DNA from: Burkholderia gladioli | GTDB taxonomy: Bacteria > Pseudomonadota > Gammaproteobacteria > Burkholderiales > Burkholderiaceae | DNA: 64,000 bases | Direction of reading: 5' to 3' | Assembly (NCBI RefSeq): GCF_000959725.1 | Contig: NZ_CP009322.1 | Coordinates: forward strand, 3,286,001 to 3,350,000 | Part shown: in pieces, positions 34,061 through 42,525 of the stretch | Layout of the letters: the number at the start of each line of letters is the position of its first letter | How positions within the stretch are numbered: position 1 is the stretch's first letter | Translations under genes and position numbers: made by a program | The notes under the pieces: model-generated | Told to the model about the DNA's origin: nothing | Seen by the model: the letters and a program-made list of their open reading frames with translations, nothing else | The model's database searches: none

Positions 34061-34243
34061 ATGCAAGGTTTGAAGCGCCGGACACGGCATCAGGGAGGAC
34101 AGGCCTACGTCGAGTATGTGGTGGCCTTGGGCCTGCTCGTCGGGGCGCTGGTGGCGGGCGGCGACACGTCGGTGATGAACACCCTGCTGGTGGCCTTGAA
34201 ATCGTTCTTCGACGCATACGGCTATGCGCTGTCGCTGTCTTGA
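34061..34243 (+). CDS. Small pilin-like protein
   Basis: A 60-residue protein: basic leader MQGLKRRTRHQG, then GQAYVEYVVALGLLVGALVAGG, which matches the Flp-type site (cut after the second Gly of GG gives Glu and Tyr at +5/+6). Only about 25 residues follow the helix. It starts one base after the previous stop and is probably a second, minor Flp-like pilin or a pilus-tip or assembly pseudopilin. Confidence 0.72.
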   Translation: MQGLKRRTRHQGGQAYVEYVVALGLLVGALVAGGDTSVMNTLLVALKSFFDAYGYALSLS

Positions 34244-34261
34244 CCGGATCGGGACGGCATC

Positions 34262-35314
34262 GTGATCTTCAATCGAATCAACTATCGCTCCCTGCTCGCC
34301 AATACCTGGCTGCTGATCGGCATCGCCGTGGCGGCGGCCGGCGGCATCACCTGGGCCACATATCGCTACATGCTCGTGAGCGAGGCCCGCATCAAGGCGG
34401 AGGCAGCGGAGCGTCGCGAGGGGCCCGGCGTGTCGGTGGTGGTGCCGCGCGCCGACGTGCCGGCGGGCACGCCGCTCGACAGCGCGGTGTTCGTCGCGCG
34501 CGAGATCTCCGCCGATCTCGTCTACGACGACATGCTGCAGGTGGACGATTTCACCCATCACCGCAATGCCGTGCTGGTCAAGCCGGTACGCCGCGGTCGT
34601 CCATTGCGCCTGCAGGATGTCGACGCCACGCGCGCCCGCGATTTCTCCGACACGCTTGCGGCCGGCATGCGCGCGCTGACCCTGCCGATCGACGCGATCA
34701 ACTCCACCGATTCGATGCTGCGCCCCGGCAACCGCGTCGACCTCTACTGGGTGGGAACCCTCTCCTTCGTCACGCGGGGCGGCGATCCCGCGGGCGATAC
34801 GAAATCGATCCGGCTATTGATGCCCGGCGTGCTGGTGCTGGCGACCGGTCACGACGTTCGTCCGCGCGATGCGGGCGAGGCGGCACGCGATATGGCCGAC
34901 GGAACGCGGCGCGATGCTTATGGCACGGTGACCTTGCAGGTGCCGGTCGCCGAAGCGGCGCGCATCGCGCTCGCGCAGAAGCTCGGCGGCTTGCGGCTGG
35001 TCCTGCGCAACAGCAAGGATCCCGGCGATCCGGTGCAGCGAGGGCTCGACGAAACCGAGCTGTTCGCGGCCAGGGCGGATGCGCCCGCCGACGATCGCGA
35101 ACGGGTCGAGATCATCACCGGCGGCGGCAAGAGCACGACCGTGCAGGTGGCGATCGATCCAGTCGACGTCAACGTCCGGTCTGCCGCCTCGCCTGCCGGC
35201 GAGCCGCCGAGTCCGGTTGCCCCGGCGTCCGCCGCGGGCAGTGCCTATCGGCAGGCGAATGCGATTGCCCGCAGATTGCAGGCGGAAACCGGTGCAGCCG
35301 ATGCATCGCGCTGA
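34262..35314 (+). CDS. cpaB: Pilus assembly protein CpaB/RcpC
   Basis: A 350-residue protein with one N-terminal membrane helix (LLIGIAVAAAGGITWATYRYML), then an SAF-type domain (SVVVPRADVPAGTPLDSAVFVAREI) and the RcpC/CpaB core (LTLPIDAINSTDSMLRPGNRVDLYWVG; VTLQVPVAEAARIALAQKLGGLRLVLRN). CpaB works in the periplasm with the secretin and may contact peptidoglycan. The GTG start has only a modest GGGACGG site. It lies directly before the secretin gene, the standard order. Confidence 0.92.
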   Translation: MIFNRINYRSLLANTWLLIGIAVAAAGGITWATYRYMLVSEARIKAEAAERREGPGVSVVVPRADVPAGTPLDSAVFVAREISADLVYDDMLQVDDFTHHRNAVLVKPVRRGRPLRLQDVDATRARDFSDTLAAGMRALTLPIDAINSTDSMLRPGNRVDLYWVGTLSFVTRGGDPAGDTKSIRLLMPGVLVLATGHDVRPRDAGEAARDMADGTRRDAYGTVTLQVPVAEAARIALAQKLGGLRLVLRNSKDPGDPVQRGLDETELFAARADAPADDRERVEIITGGGKSTTVQVAIDPVDVNVRSAASPAGEPPSPVAPASAAGSAYRQANAIARRLQAETGAADASR

Positions 35315-35339
35315 GCTTCGAAACGGATACGAGTCGTTC

Positions 35340-37034
35340 ATGGAAAACCAACATCGCGCGGCCCGCCGCGGTTGCCGCTTCACGGCCGGCCTGCTGCTCG
35401 GCGCGCTGCTCATTCCTGGCGCGCCGCCGGCCCTGGCCGCGCGGCAGGCCGAACACGAGGAAAACGCGACGCCGGCGCAACACGCGCTGCTCGATCTCTA
35501 TCGAGGCGAGATCCGCCTGATCGACGTGCCGGGCCGGATCAAGCGTATCGCGATCGGCGACGGCAGCCTGGTGACGGCCAACGTGGTGGACGGCCGGCTG
35601 ATGCTGCTGGCCGAAAAGGCGGGCGTCACCTCGCTGGTGGCCTGGACCGCCAACGGCATTGCGCTGAATACCACCGTGCGCGTGGCGAAGGGCAATGTCC
35701 GGGAAACCGCCGCGCAGTTGCGCCAGGTGCTGGCCATCGTGCCGGACGTGAAGGTGATCGAGTCGGGGCCGAACATCCTGCTGACCGGCACCGTGCATCG
35801 CGACATGCTGGGGCGCATCAAGGCCGCGACCGCGGGCGTGCCGAACCTGGTGAACGCGATCGCGGTCGACGAGGGCGATGCCCTGAAGAAGACGATCCAC
35901 TTCAAGGTGCGGATCATGGAGCTCACGCGCAATGCGCAGGAGAACCTCGGCATCGAGTGGGACAAGAAGATCGCCGGGCCACAGGCGGGCGCGCAGGGTT
36001 ACATCGGCAGCCAGGCCGTGGCGGGGCCCGGCATGGTGATCGCGGGGATCTCGACCCATATCGCGTCGACGCTGAACCTGATGATCACCAGGGGCGACGC
36101 ATATGTCCTCGCGGCGCCCGAGCTGAATACCAAGAGCGGCGGCACGGCGAGTTTCCTGGCCGGCGGGCAGGTACCGATTCCGCGTGCCGGCGCGCTCGGC
36201 ACCACCGATGTCGAATACAAGGACTACGGGATCAAGCTCGACATCAAGCCGGTGGTGGACGCGAACAACGTGATTTCCGCCCAGATCGACACCGAGATCA
36301 GCCAGATCGATCCTTCCGTGTCCTACGGCGGCTACCCCGGTTTCCTGACGCGCAGCGCCCGCTCGGACATCTCCCTGCGCGCTGGCGAGACGATGGCGAT
36401 TTCCGGCCTGGTCAATGCCGATGCGATCGGCAACATGAGCCGCCTGCCGTTTTTAGGGCGCTTGCCGATCATCGGCCGCCTGTTCCGCTCGGACGAATTC
36501 CGCTCGAAACGCAGCGATCTCGTGATCTTCGTGACACCGATGATTTCCGATCCGACGCTCGCGCCGAATACGGACCTGCTCTCGCGCGCGGACCGGATCG
36601 ATCGCGGCTTCCACGAGCGGCACGGCGATCCGAGTCCGCTCTCGGAACGCGATCGGGCTCGCGGCAAGGACGAGGCGCGGCAGGCGATAGGACCGACCCG
36701 CGCGCAGCCGGTCGGCCCGCTGCGCGCGCAGGCCATGCAGGACGACCGTGGCGACGCTTCGGGCAGTCCGGTGTCGAGCCGGGTACCGCCTCGCCAGGCG
36801 CCGGCGCCGACACGGCCGGCGCAGGGCGAGGCGGCATCCTTCGGTGCTGCCTCGCCCTCGGCGCAGCGTCGCCTGCTCGATGGCATCGACGCGCCGGCTC
36901 AGGGTTCCTTGCCGCGCAACGGCGCACCGCCGCCCCCGGTCGCCGAGTCCGTCACGATTCCCGCCACGCCGATCGAATGGCGCCCCGCCAAGGTCGCGAC
37001 GCCGGACAGCGCCGCAGGCACCGAGTCACGATGA
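35340..37034 (+). CDS. cpaC: Pilus secretin CpaC/RcpA
   Basis: A 564-residue outer-membrane secretin. Signal peptide RGCRFTAGLLLGALLIPGAPPALAA. The N-terminal pilus-assembly/BON-like region (LIDVPGRIKRIAIGDGSLVTA; VSGPN-like IESGPNILLTGTV) is followed by the secretin domain (LNTKSGGTASFLAGGQVPIP; DYGIKLDIKPVV; LPFLGRLPIIGRLFRS; KRSDLVIFVTPM). After about residue 410 comes a Pro/Ala/Arg-rich tail of roughly 150 residues not seen in compact CpaC proteins. An in-frame ATG 13 codons upstream is an alternative start. The ring it forms lets the pilus cross the outer membrane. Confidence 0.93.
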   Translation: MENQHRAARRGCRFTAGLLLGALLIPGAPPALAARQAEHEENATPAQHALLDLYRGEIRLIDVPGRIKRIAIGDGSLVTANVVDGRLMLLAEKAGVTSLVAWTANGIALNTTVRVAKGNVRETAAQLRQVLAIVPDVKVIESGPNILLTGTVHRDMLGRIKAATAGVPNLVNAIAVDEGDALKKTIHFKVRIMELTRNAQENLGIEWDKKIAGPQAGAQGYIGSQAVAGPGMVIAGISTHIASTLNLMITRGDAYVLAAPELNTKSGGTASFLAGGQVPIPRAGALGTTDVEYKDYGIKLDIKPVVDANNVISAQIDTEISQIDPSVSYGGYPGFLTRSARSDISLRAGETMAISGLVNADAIGNMSRLPFLGRLPIIGRLFRSDEFRSKRSDLVIFVTPMISDPTLAPNTDLLSRADRIDRGFHERHGDPSPLSERDRARGKDEARQAIGPTRAQPVGPLRAQAMQDDRGDASGSPVSSRVPPRQAPAPTRPAQGEAASFGAASPSAQRRLLDGIDAPAQGSLPRNGAPPPPVAESVTIPATPIEWRPAKVATPDSAAGTESR

Positions 37035-37056
37035 GCCAGCCACAGGAGACAGCACC

Positions 37057-38850
37057 GTGCTGAGTCTGCAAGTGCAATTGCGCCACGGCGCCCCGCAGGT
37101 CGTTCGCATCGAGGATGGTTGCACGATCGGCAAGTCGCCGGAGTGTGATGTCGTGATCAAGGGCATGCTGGTCGGCAGGATCCAGGCGCGTATCGTTGCG
37201 CGAGGCAATGCCTGGTATCTGGAGGACCAGGGCGGGATCGCGAACACATTGGTCAATGGCGCGCCCATCGAGACCTTCGGGCCCCTGACCGCGAACGACG
37301 AAATCGAGATTGGCACGGCGAAGCTGCGTGTCGTGGCCGAGCCGTCGTCGCCCGCGCAGGCTGCCGCGGACCCGCTGGCGATGCCCGCCGCGCGCCCGGG
37401 CGTGTCTGCGCAGGACGGCGCGACGGTCGCCGCCGCGTCCACCACGGCCCTTGCTGGGCCCGCCGCGGAACCCGCTTTGTCCGTGCCGGCGGCACGCAAC
37501 GATCCCCCGCCCGCTCGCCGCGCGAATCCCGTTCCCGAGTTGCCGACGCCGGCCATCAACAACCGAATCGGCATCGAACTGCGCAAGACGGTGCATATGC
37601 GTTTGATCGCCGAGCTGGATCTGCGCCGCCTGAACGTGGCGAGGATGGACGATGACGAATTGCGGCGCACGGTGGGCGCCGCGCTGGACGAGATCCTCGA
37701 CAACGACGCGGCGTTCCGCTCGGCCGATGTTTCGCTCGAGGCGCTGCGCAAGAGCGTGTTCGACGAAGTGATCGGGCTCGGGCCGCTGGAGGAGCTGATC
37801 GCCGATCCGGAGGTCAGCGAAATCATGGTGAATTGCCACGACGAGATCTTCGTCGAACGACGCGGCAAGCTGACCCGCTCGCGGGTGATCTTCACCGACG
37901 ACCGCGCGGTGCTCGGCGCGATCGAGCGCATCGTCGCGCCGATCGGCCGGCGCATCGACGAGAGTTCGCCGATGGTCGATGCGCGCCTGTCCGACGGCTC
38001 GCGCGTCAACGCGGTGATCCCGCCGCTGGCCCTGAAGGGGCCCAGCATCACGATCCGCAAGTTCTCCCAGCGCAAGCTGACGGGCGAGGACCTGATCGAT
38101 TTCGGCTCGATGTCGGCCGACATGCTGGCCTTCCTGCGCACGGCGGTGGAGCAGCGCGCGAACATCATCATCTCGGGCGGCACCGGTTCGGGCAAGACCA
38201 CCTTGCTCAACGTGCTGTCCAACTACATCCCCGACGACGAGCGGATCGTGACCGTCGAGGATGCCGCCGAACTGCAACTGTCCCAGCCGAACCTGGTCGC
38301 GCTCGAAGCGCGTCCGCCGAACATGGAGGGCAAGGGGGCGGTGCCGATCCGCGATCTGGTGAAGAACTGCCTGCGCATGCGGCCCGACCGGATCGTGGTG
38401 GGCGAATGCCGCGGCGGCGAGGCGCTCGACATGCTGCAGGCGATGAATACCGGGCACGACGGTTCGCTGACGACCGCTCATGCGAACTCGCCGCGCGACT
38501 GCATCGCCCGCCTCGAGGTGATGACGCTGATGGCCGGGCTCGACCTGCCGGTGCAGGCGATTCGCGAGCAGATCTGCTCGGCGGTCGACGTCATCGTCCA
38601 GCAGACGCGTTTCTCGTGCGGCTCGCGGCGCGTCACCCACGTGACCGAGGTGAGCGGGATGGAATCGGGCGTGATCCAGCTGCAGGACGTATTCGTGTTC
38701 CGGCAGGACGGCTTCGGCGAGGATGGCCGGGTGCAGGGCGTCTTCCATCCCACATCCTATGTGCCGGACTTCTATCAGGAACTGATACGCAGGCGTATTC
38801 CGGTCGACACCTCGATCTTCACCGGCGGCGCCGAGGCGGGGCATCCATGA
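37057..38850 (+). CDS. cpaF: Pilus assembly ATPase CpaF/TadA with an N-terminal FHA domain
   Basis: A 597-residue secretion ATPase that powers pilus extension and probably retraction. Residues 1-85 form an FHA-like domain ([20 protein letters not shown]), then a low-complexity Ala/Pro linker to about 160, then the TadA core. Walker A is GGTGSGKTT at 374-382, Walker [18 protein letters not shown] starts near 445, and the His-containing TTAHANSP lies near 475. The FHA phosphothreonine-binding residues look altered (GK in place of GR; GRIQ in place of SRxH). The GTG start follows AGGAGAC and gives the FHA start. No CpaE/TadZ gene lies between the secretin and this gene, where it is usually found. 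Confidence 0.92.
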   Translation: MLSLQVQLRHGAPQVVRIEDGCTIGKSPECDVVIKGMLVGRIQARIVARGNAWYLEDQGGIANTLVNGAPIETFGPLTANDEIEIGTAKLRVVAEPSSPAQAAADPLAMPAARPGVSAQDGATVAAASTTALAGPAAEPALSVPAARNDPPPARRANPVPELPTPAINNRIGIELRKTVHMRLIAELDLRRLNVARMDDDELRRTVGAALDEILDNDAAFRSADVSLEALRKSVFDEVIGLGPLEELIADPEVSEIMVNCHDEIFVERRGKLTRSRVIFTDDRAVLGAIERIVAPIGRRIDESSPMVDARLSDGSRVNAVIPPLALKGPSITIRKFSQRKLTGEDLIDFGSMSADMLAFLRTAVEQRANIIISGGTGSGKTTLLNVLSNYIPDDERIVTVEDAAELQLSQPNLVALEARPPNMEGKGAVPIRDLVKNCLRMRPDRIVVGECRGGEALDMLQAMNTGHDGSLTTAHANSPRDCIARLEVMTLMAGLDLPVQAIREQICSAVDVIVQQTRFSCGSRRVTHVTEVSGMESGVIQLQDVFVFRQDGFGEDGRVQGVFHPTSYVPDFYQELIRRRIPVDTSIFTGGAEAGHP

Positions 38851-39695
38851 ACCTCCTCACGCTGCTCGCGCTGATGTTCGCCGGGACGATCGTCCTCCTG
38901 GTCGTGGTGTTCAAGCTGGGGCGCGTTGCCATGACGGCTCGGTCGCGCCGCGTCGCGGGCGAGATCGAGGCCTCGCTCGCCGAGATGTACGTATTCGTGA
39001 ATCGCCAGCAGAGCGCGCTGTTGTCCCTGCTGGCCATCGTCCTGCTCCCCTTGTTCGCCTATTTCCTGTTCGACAGCGTGCTGCTCGCCGTCGTCGCGTT
39101 GGTCGGAGCCTTGATGGCGCCGCGCCGCGTGCTCGCGATGATGCGCAAGCGCCGCATCGCGTTGCTCGAACGCCAGTTGCCGGACGTGCTGCTGATGACG
39201 GCCGGCGCGCTGCGTGCCGGCGCGAGTTTCGCGGTGGCCATGGAAAGTGTCGTATCGGAAGCGCCCGCGCCGATCTCGGGGGAGCTCGAGCTGCTCATGC
39301 GCGAACTGCGTCTCGGCATCGACCTCGATATCGCGATGCAGAACATCGAGCGGCGCATTCCCGTTCCCGACTTCCTGATGGTGACGGCTGCCGTCACCAT
39401 CTCGCGGGAAGTCGGCGGCAATCTCGCGGAAGCGCTCGAATCGGTGGCGCGCACGCTCGGCGCCAAGCTGCAGATGGAGGGCAAGATCCGGGCCCTGACT
39501 TCGCAGGGCCGCATGCAGGGCATCGTGATGACCTTGCTGCCGCTGGGCCTGATGGTCGTGCTCAATTTCATGGAGCCCGAAGCGATGGCGCCGCTGTTCC
39601 ATGAGCGGATCGGCTGGCTGACGCTGGCCGTGATCGCGGTGATGGAATTCCTGGGCTACAAGGCGATTTCGAAGATCACCAATATCGACGTCTGA
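38847..39695 (+). CDS. tadB: Pilus platform protein TadB
   Basis: A 282-residue inner-membrane protein of the T2SS-F family. There are membrane helices at the N-terminus (LLALMFAGTIVLLVVVFKL), at about residues 55-90, and at the C-terminus (VMTLLPLGLMVVLNF; LTLAVIAVMEFLGY). The cytoplasmic part has LPDVLLMTAGALRAGASFAVAMESV and VSREVGGNLAEALESVARTLG-type motifs (here ISREVGGN). Together with TadC it forms the platform driven by CpaF. The ATG overlaps the CpaF stop (ATGA). Confidence 0.93.
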   Translation: MNLLTLLALMFAGTIVLLVVVFKLGRVAMTARSRRVAGEIEASLAEMYVFVNRQQSALLSLLAIVLLPLFAYFLFDSVLLAVVALVGALMAPRRVLAMMRKRRIALLERQLPDVLLMTAGALRAGASFAVAMESVVSEAPAPISGELELLMRELRLGIDLDIAMQNIERRIPVPDFLMVTAAVTISREVGGNLAEALESVARTLGAKLQMEGKIRALTSQGRMQGIVMTLLPLGLMVVLNFMEPEAMAPLFHERIGWLTLAVIAVMEFLGYKAISKITNIDV

Positions 39696-39726
39696 GTCGC
39701 GGGCAAGGGAATTCGGGAGGGTATCG

Positions 39727-40608
39727 ATGATTTTCATGGTCTCCACGCTGGTCGGCTTCGGCACCGTGTTGGTGCTGAGCCTGCTGCTGCGCTCGGTCGT
39801 GCAGTTGCGGCGGGCGGTACCGAAGGAGGATCGCGCCTATTCCGATCCCCTGCCGCGCTGGCTGCGGTTGGTGTGGCCGTTGGTCAACCTCGTCGAGCAC
39901 GGGATCGGCGAACACCTCTCCGCCGCCTATGTCGCCCGGATCGAGCTTCAATTGCGGCTCACGCACCTGATCTTTCTGATGACGGCACGACAGTTCATTG
40001 CCCTGAGCTTCCTGTCCGCCGCGATCGCGAGCTTGATCGCGGTGTTCGCTATGCTCGCGCTCGACAGCTTTTCGCTGCTGGTGCTGCCGATTGCCGCCCT
40101 GCTCGGCTACAGCTACCCCCGTATCTGGGTACGCGACGTACGACGCGCCCGGGTGGTGGCGATCCGCAAGCAGTTGCCGGTCTATCTCGACTTCCTGACG
40201 CTGGCCGTCGAGGCCGGGCTCAACATCAACGGCGCGATCCAGAAGGCGGTCGAGAAAGGGCCGGACGGCGCGCTGCGCAGCGAGTTCGAACATGTGCTGC
40301 GCGACCTGAAATCCGGCCTGAACCGCGCCGACGCGCTGCGCCGTTTCGACGAACGGCAGGACATCAAGGAAATCACCAACTTCGTCGGTGCCGTGATCCA
40401 GGCCGAGCGCATGGGTTCCGGGCTTGCCGGCACGCTGCGTTTCCAGTCCGAACAACGGCGCGCAGAGCGTTTCCAGCGTGCCGAGAAGCTCGCGATGGAG
40501 GCGCCGGTGAAGCTGGTGTTTCCCCTGATGATGTTCATCTTTCCCGTGACCTTCGTGGTGCTCGGTTTTCCGATCGCGATGCGTTTCGTGCAGGGAGGTT
40601 TTCTGTGA
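39727..40608 (+). CDS. tadC: Pilus platform protein TadC
   Basis: A 293-residue T2SS-F family membrane protein, partner of TadB. N-terminal helix SLVGFGTVLVLSLLL-like, a central pair near residues 90-130 (FIALSFLSAAIASLIAVFAML; LLVLPIAALLGYSYP), the soluble part LDFLTLAVEAGLNINGAIQKA and QAERMGSGLAGTLRFQSEQRR, and a C-terminal helix (LVFPLMMFIFPVTFVVLGFP). It begins 31 bases after TadB with a GGGAGG site. Confidence 0.93.
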   Translation: MIFMVSTLVGFGTVLVLSLLLRSVVQLRRAVPKEDRAYSDPLPRWLRLVWPLVNLVEHGIGEHLSAAYVARIELQLRLTHLIFLMTARQFIALSFLSAAIASLIAVFAMLALDSFSLLVLPIAALLGYSYPRIWVRDVRRARVVAIRKQLPVYLDFLTLAVEAGLNINGAIQKAVEKGPDGALRSEFEHVLRDLKSGLNRADALRRFDERQDIKEITNFVGAVIQAERMGSGLAGTLRFQSEQRRAERFQRAEKLAMEAPVKLVFPLMMFIFPVTFVVLGFPIAMRFVQGGFL

Positions 40609-40955
40609 GGCATGGCCGGCTGTTCGTGAGCGGGCGGGCGACCGGCGTGCGCGTGGCCCTGGCGGAATCGGCGCGCGAGCGGCTGCGAGGCCTGCTCGGG
40701 CGCGACGCGCTAGCCGAGGACGAGGCGCTGTTGCTCGAGCGCTGCGCCAGCGTGCACACCTTCGGGATGCGTTTCCCGATCGACGTGCTGTTCGTGAATC
40801 GCGCGGGCCGCGTCCTGGCCGTGCATCGCGAGGTGCGCGCATGGCGCGTGCTGATGCACTGGCGTGGCGCCAGGACGCTGGAGATGGCGGCCGGTGCCGC
40901 CGCGCGTCATCGAATCGGCCCGGGGGCGACGATCGTGCTGGGGGACCTGACATGA
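40605..40955 (+). CDS. DUF192-family protein
   Basis: A 116-residue protein matching DUF192: ARERLRGLLGRDALAEDEALLL, then the core CASVHTFGMRFPIDVLFVNRAGRVLAVH and a C-terminal GPGATIVLGDL. The role of the family is unknown; members are often exported, and some sit beside Tad genes. This one has no signal peptide. The GTG start overlaps the TadC stop (GTGA), and its stop overlaps the next ATG, so it is clearly part of the operon. Confidence 0.85.
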   Translation: MRHGRLFVSGRATGVRVALAESARERLRGLLGRDALAEDEALLLERCASVHTFGMRFPIDVLFVNRAGRVLAVHREVRAWRVLMHWRGARTLEMAAGAAARHRIGPGATIVLGDLT

Positions 40956-41725
40956 AGCCCCGTCGCGCAGGCGCGCGCATTCGCCAGGGCGGCCAGTCGC
41001 TCGTCGAGTTCGTGATCGTGGCGCCGGTGCTGCTGTTCTTCTGCTTCGGGCTGCTGCAATACGCCTTGCTGTTCCAGGCCCGGGCGACGCTCGATTCGGC
41101 CACGCTGGAGGCGGCTCGCGAAGGGGCCGTCAATCACGCCGAACTCGACGCGATGCAGCGTGGCCTGGCTCGCGGCCTGTCTCCCCTCTATGCGTACGAG
41201 GCGAACGCAGCCGGTGCGAGCGCCGCGTTGGCGCGGGCCGACCAGGCGGTACGCGACCGTGCCCGCATCGCCATCATCAACCCGACGCGCGCGCAGCTCG
41301 ACGATTTCGGGCAGACGCGCTACGACGCGCAGTCGCGCAGCACCGTGAGGGAGATTCCGAACGAGTTGCTGCGCTATCGCAAGACCAATATCGGTCGCGA
41401 GTCGGGCGCCAACATCCAGGATGCCAACCTGCTGAAGATCCGCGTGCACTACTGCCATGAGATGGTCGTGCCGTTCGTGAATCGTGTCGTGTACTACGCG
41501 ATCAACGGCATCGGCGCGGTCGGGCTCGACGGCCTGACCGCCACCGAGCCGGCCGACGCGAACCACGATCCCTATGGCGCGCCCGTCAAACCCGACTTCC
41601 TGTGCCGACGCAAGCTCGAGGACGGGCGCGTGACGGGGCGCTGGCCAATCGCGCTGGAATCCGAGGTCGTCGTGCGGATGCAGTCCGCCTATCGCGGCGC
41701 GAGCGGGCAGGACATGGAGCGATGA
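40952..41725 (+). CDS. tadE: TadE-type minor pseudopilin
   Basis: A 257-residue protein with the classic TadE N-terminus: RIRQGGQSLVEFVIVAPVLLFFCFGLLQYALLFQARATLDSATLEAAREG. Cutting after the second Gly of GG places Glu at +5, as for prepilin peptidase substrates. The periplasmic part contains two cysteines (HYCHEM; FLCRRK) that may pair. The ATG overlaps the DUF192 stop, and its stop overlaps the next ATG. Confidence 0.9.
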   Translation: MKPRRAGARIRQGGQSLVEFVIVAPVLLFFCFGLLQYALLFQARATLDSATLEAAREGAVNHAELDAMQRGLARGLSPLYAYEANAAGASAALARADQAVRDRARIAIINPTRAQLDDFGQTRYDAQSRSTVREIPNELLRYRKTNIGRESGANIQDANLLKIRVHYCHEMVVPFVNRVVYYAINGIGAVGLDGLTATEPADANHDPYGAPVKPDFLCRRKLEDGRVTGRWPIALESEVVVRMQSAYRGASGQDMER

Positions 41726-42417
41726 GTCGGCGGTGGGCCGGCCTTCGGTCGGCGGCGGTCGGGAAGGGTTGCCGGCGGCGGCTTGTCCGGCTCGTGATGA
41801 TCGCCTCGCTTGCATGCGGAGCCGGGGAAGCGGGGGCCGGCGGCGTGATGATGATCGTCGGCGGCATGCGCGACGCCGCGCGCTCGGCAAGCGCGCCGAC
41901 GCGCGGCGTGATGCTGACGTTCGATACCGGAAACCCGCTGCCGGATGCCGCTCGGGATCTTCACACCTCTTTGCGCGTGATGGCGCTCGCGCCGCTGGTC
42001 GGCGATATCGCGCGCGCCTGCGGGCTCGACGCGGCGCTGCTGCTGGCCGTCATTCATGCCGAATCGGCGGGCGACCCTCGGGTGATTTCCCCGAAGGGGG
42101 CGGTCGGCCTGATGCAGTTGATGCCCGCAACGGGGGCGCAATACGGCCTGAGCGACCCGTTCGATGCCAGGCAGAACATCCTGGCCGGCGCCCGTTTCCT
42201 CGGTGGCCTGCTGCAACGCTATCGCGCGCGCGAACTCGCGCTGGCCGCGTACAACGCCGGCGAGGGCGCCATCGCTCGCCATGGCGGACGGATTCCACCT
42301 TACGACGAGACACGGGCTTATGTCGCGAAGGTGCTCCGCCTTCACGCGCGCTATGCGCGAGACGGCGAGGCCGCGTGGCGGGCGGGTTCCGCGTCCACCG
42401 GCCGTTGCGGCTCCTGA
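41722..42417 (+). CDS. Lytic transglycosylase of the Tad operon
   Basis: A 231-residue protein with a membrane or signal segment (RLVRLVMIASLACGAGEAGA, about 21-40) and a goose-type lysozyme/SLT domain from about residue 85. The catalytic Glu is Glu114 in IHAESAGDPRVISPKGAVGLMQLMP, followed by the substrate motif LAAYNAGEGAI. It cleaves peptidoglycan glycan strands with 1,6-anhydro ring formation and should open the wall for the pilus channel. Translation is coupled to tadE (ATGA overlap). It is the last gene of the packed operon. Confidence 0.92.
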   Translation: MSRRWAGLRSAAVGKGCRRRLVRLVMIASLACGAGEAGAGGVMMIVGGMRDAARSASAPTRGVMLTFDTGNPLPDAARDLHTSLRVMALAPLVGDIARACGLDAALLLAVIHAESAGDPRVISPKGAVGLMQLMPATGAQYGLSDPFDARQNILAGARFLGGLLQRYRARELALAAYNAGEGAIARHGGRIPPYDETRAYVAKVLRLHARYARDGEAAWRAGSASTGRCGS

Positions 42418-42525
42418 TAGTCCATTGATGTCCGATCGCCGTCGCGGCGGTGGCTGCCGCGGCGTTCGCCTTTCCTGCCTGCCAGGCGCCGTATCGGCGC
42501 ACCGGCGCTTCTTCGGAGCCTTGAG

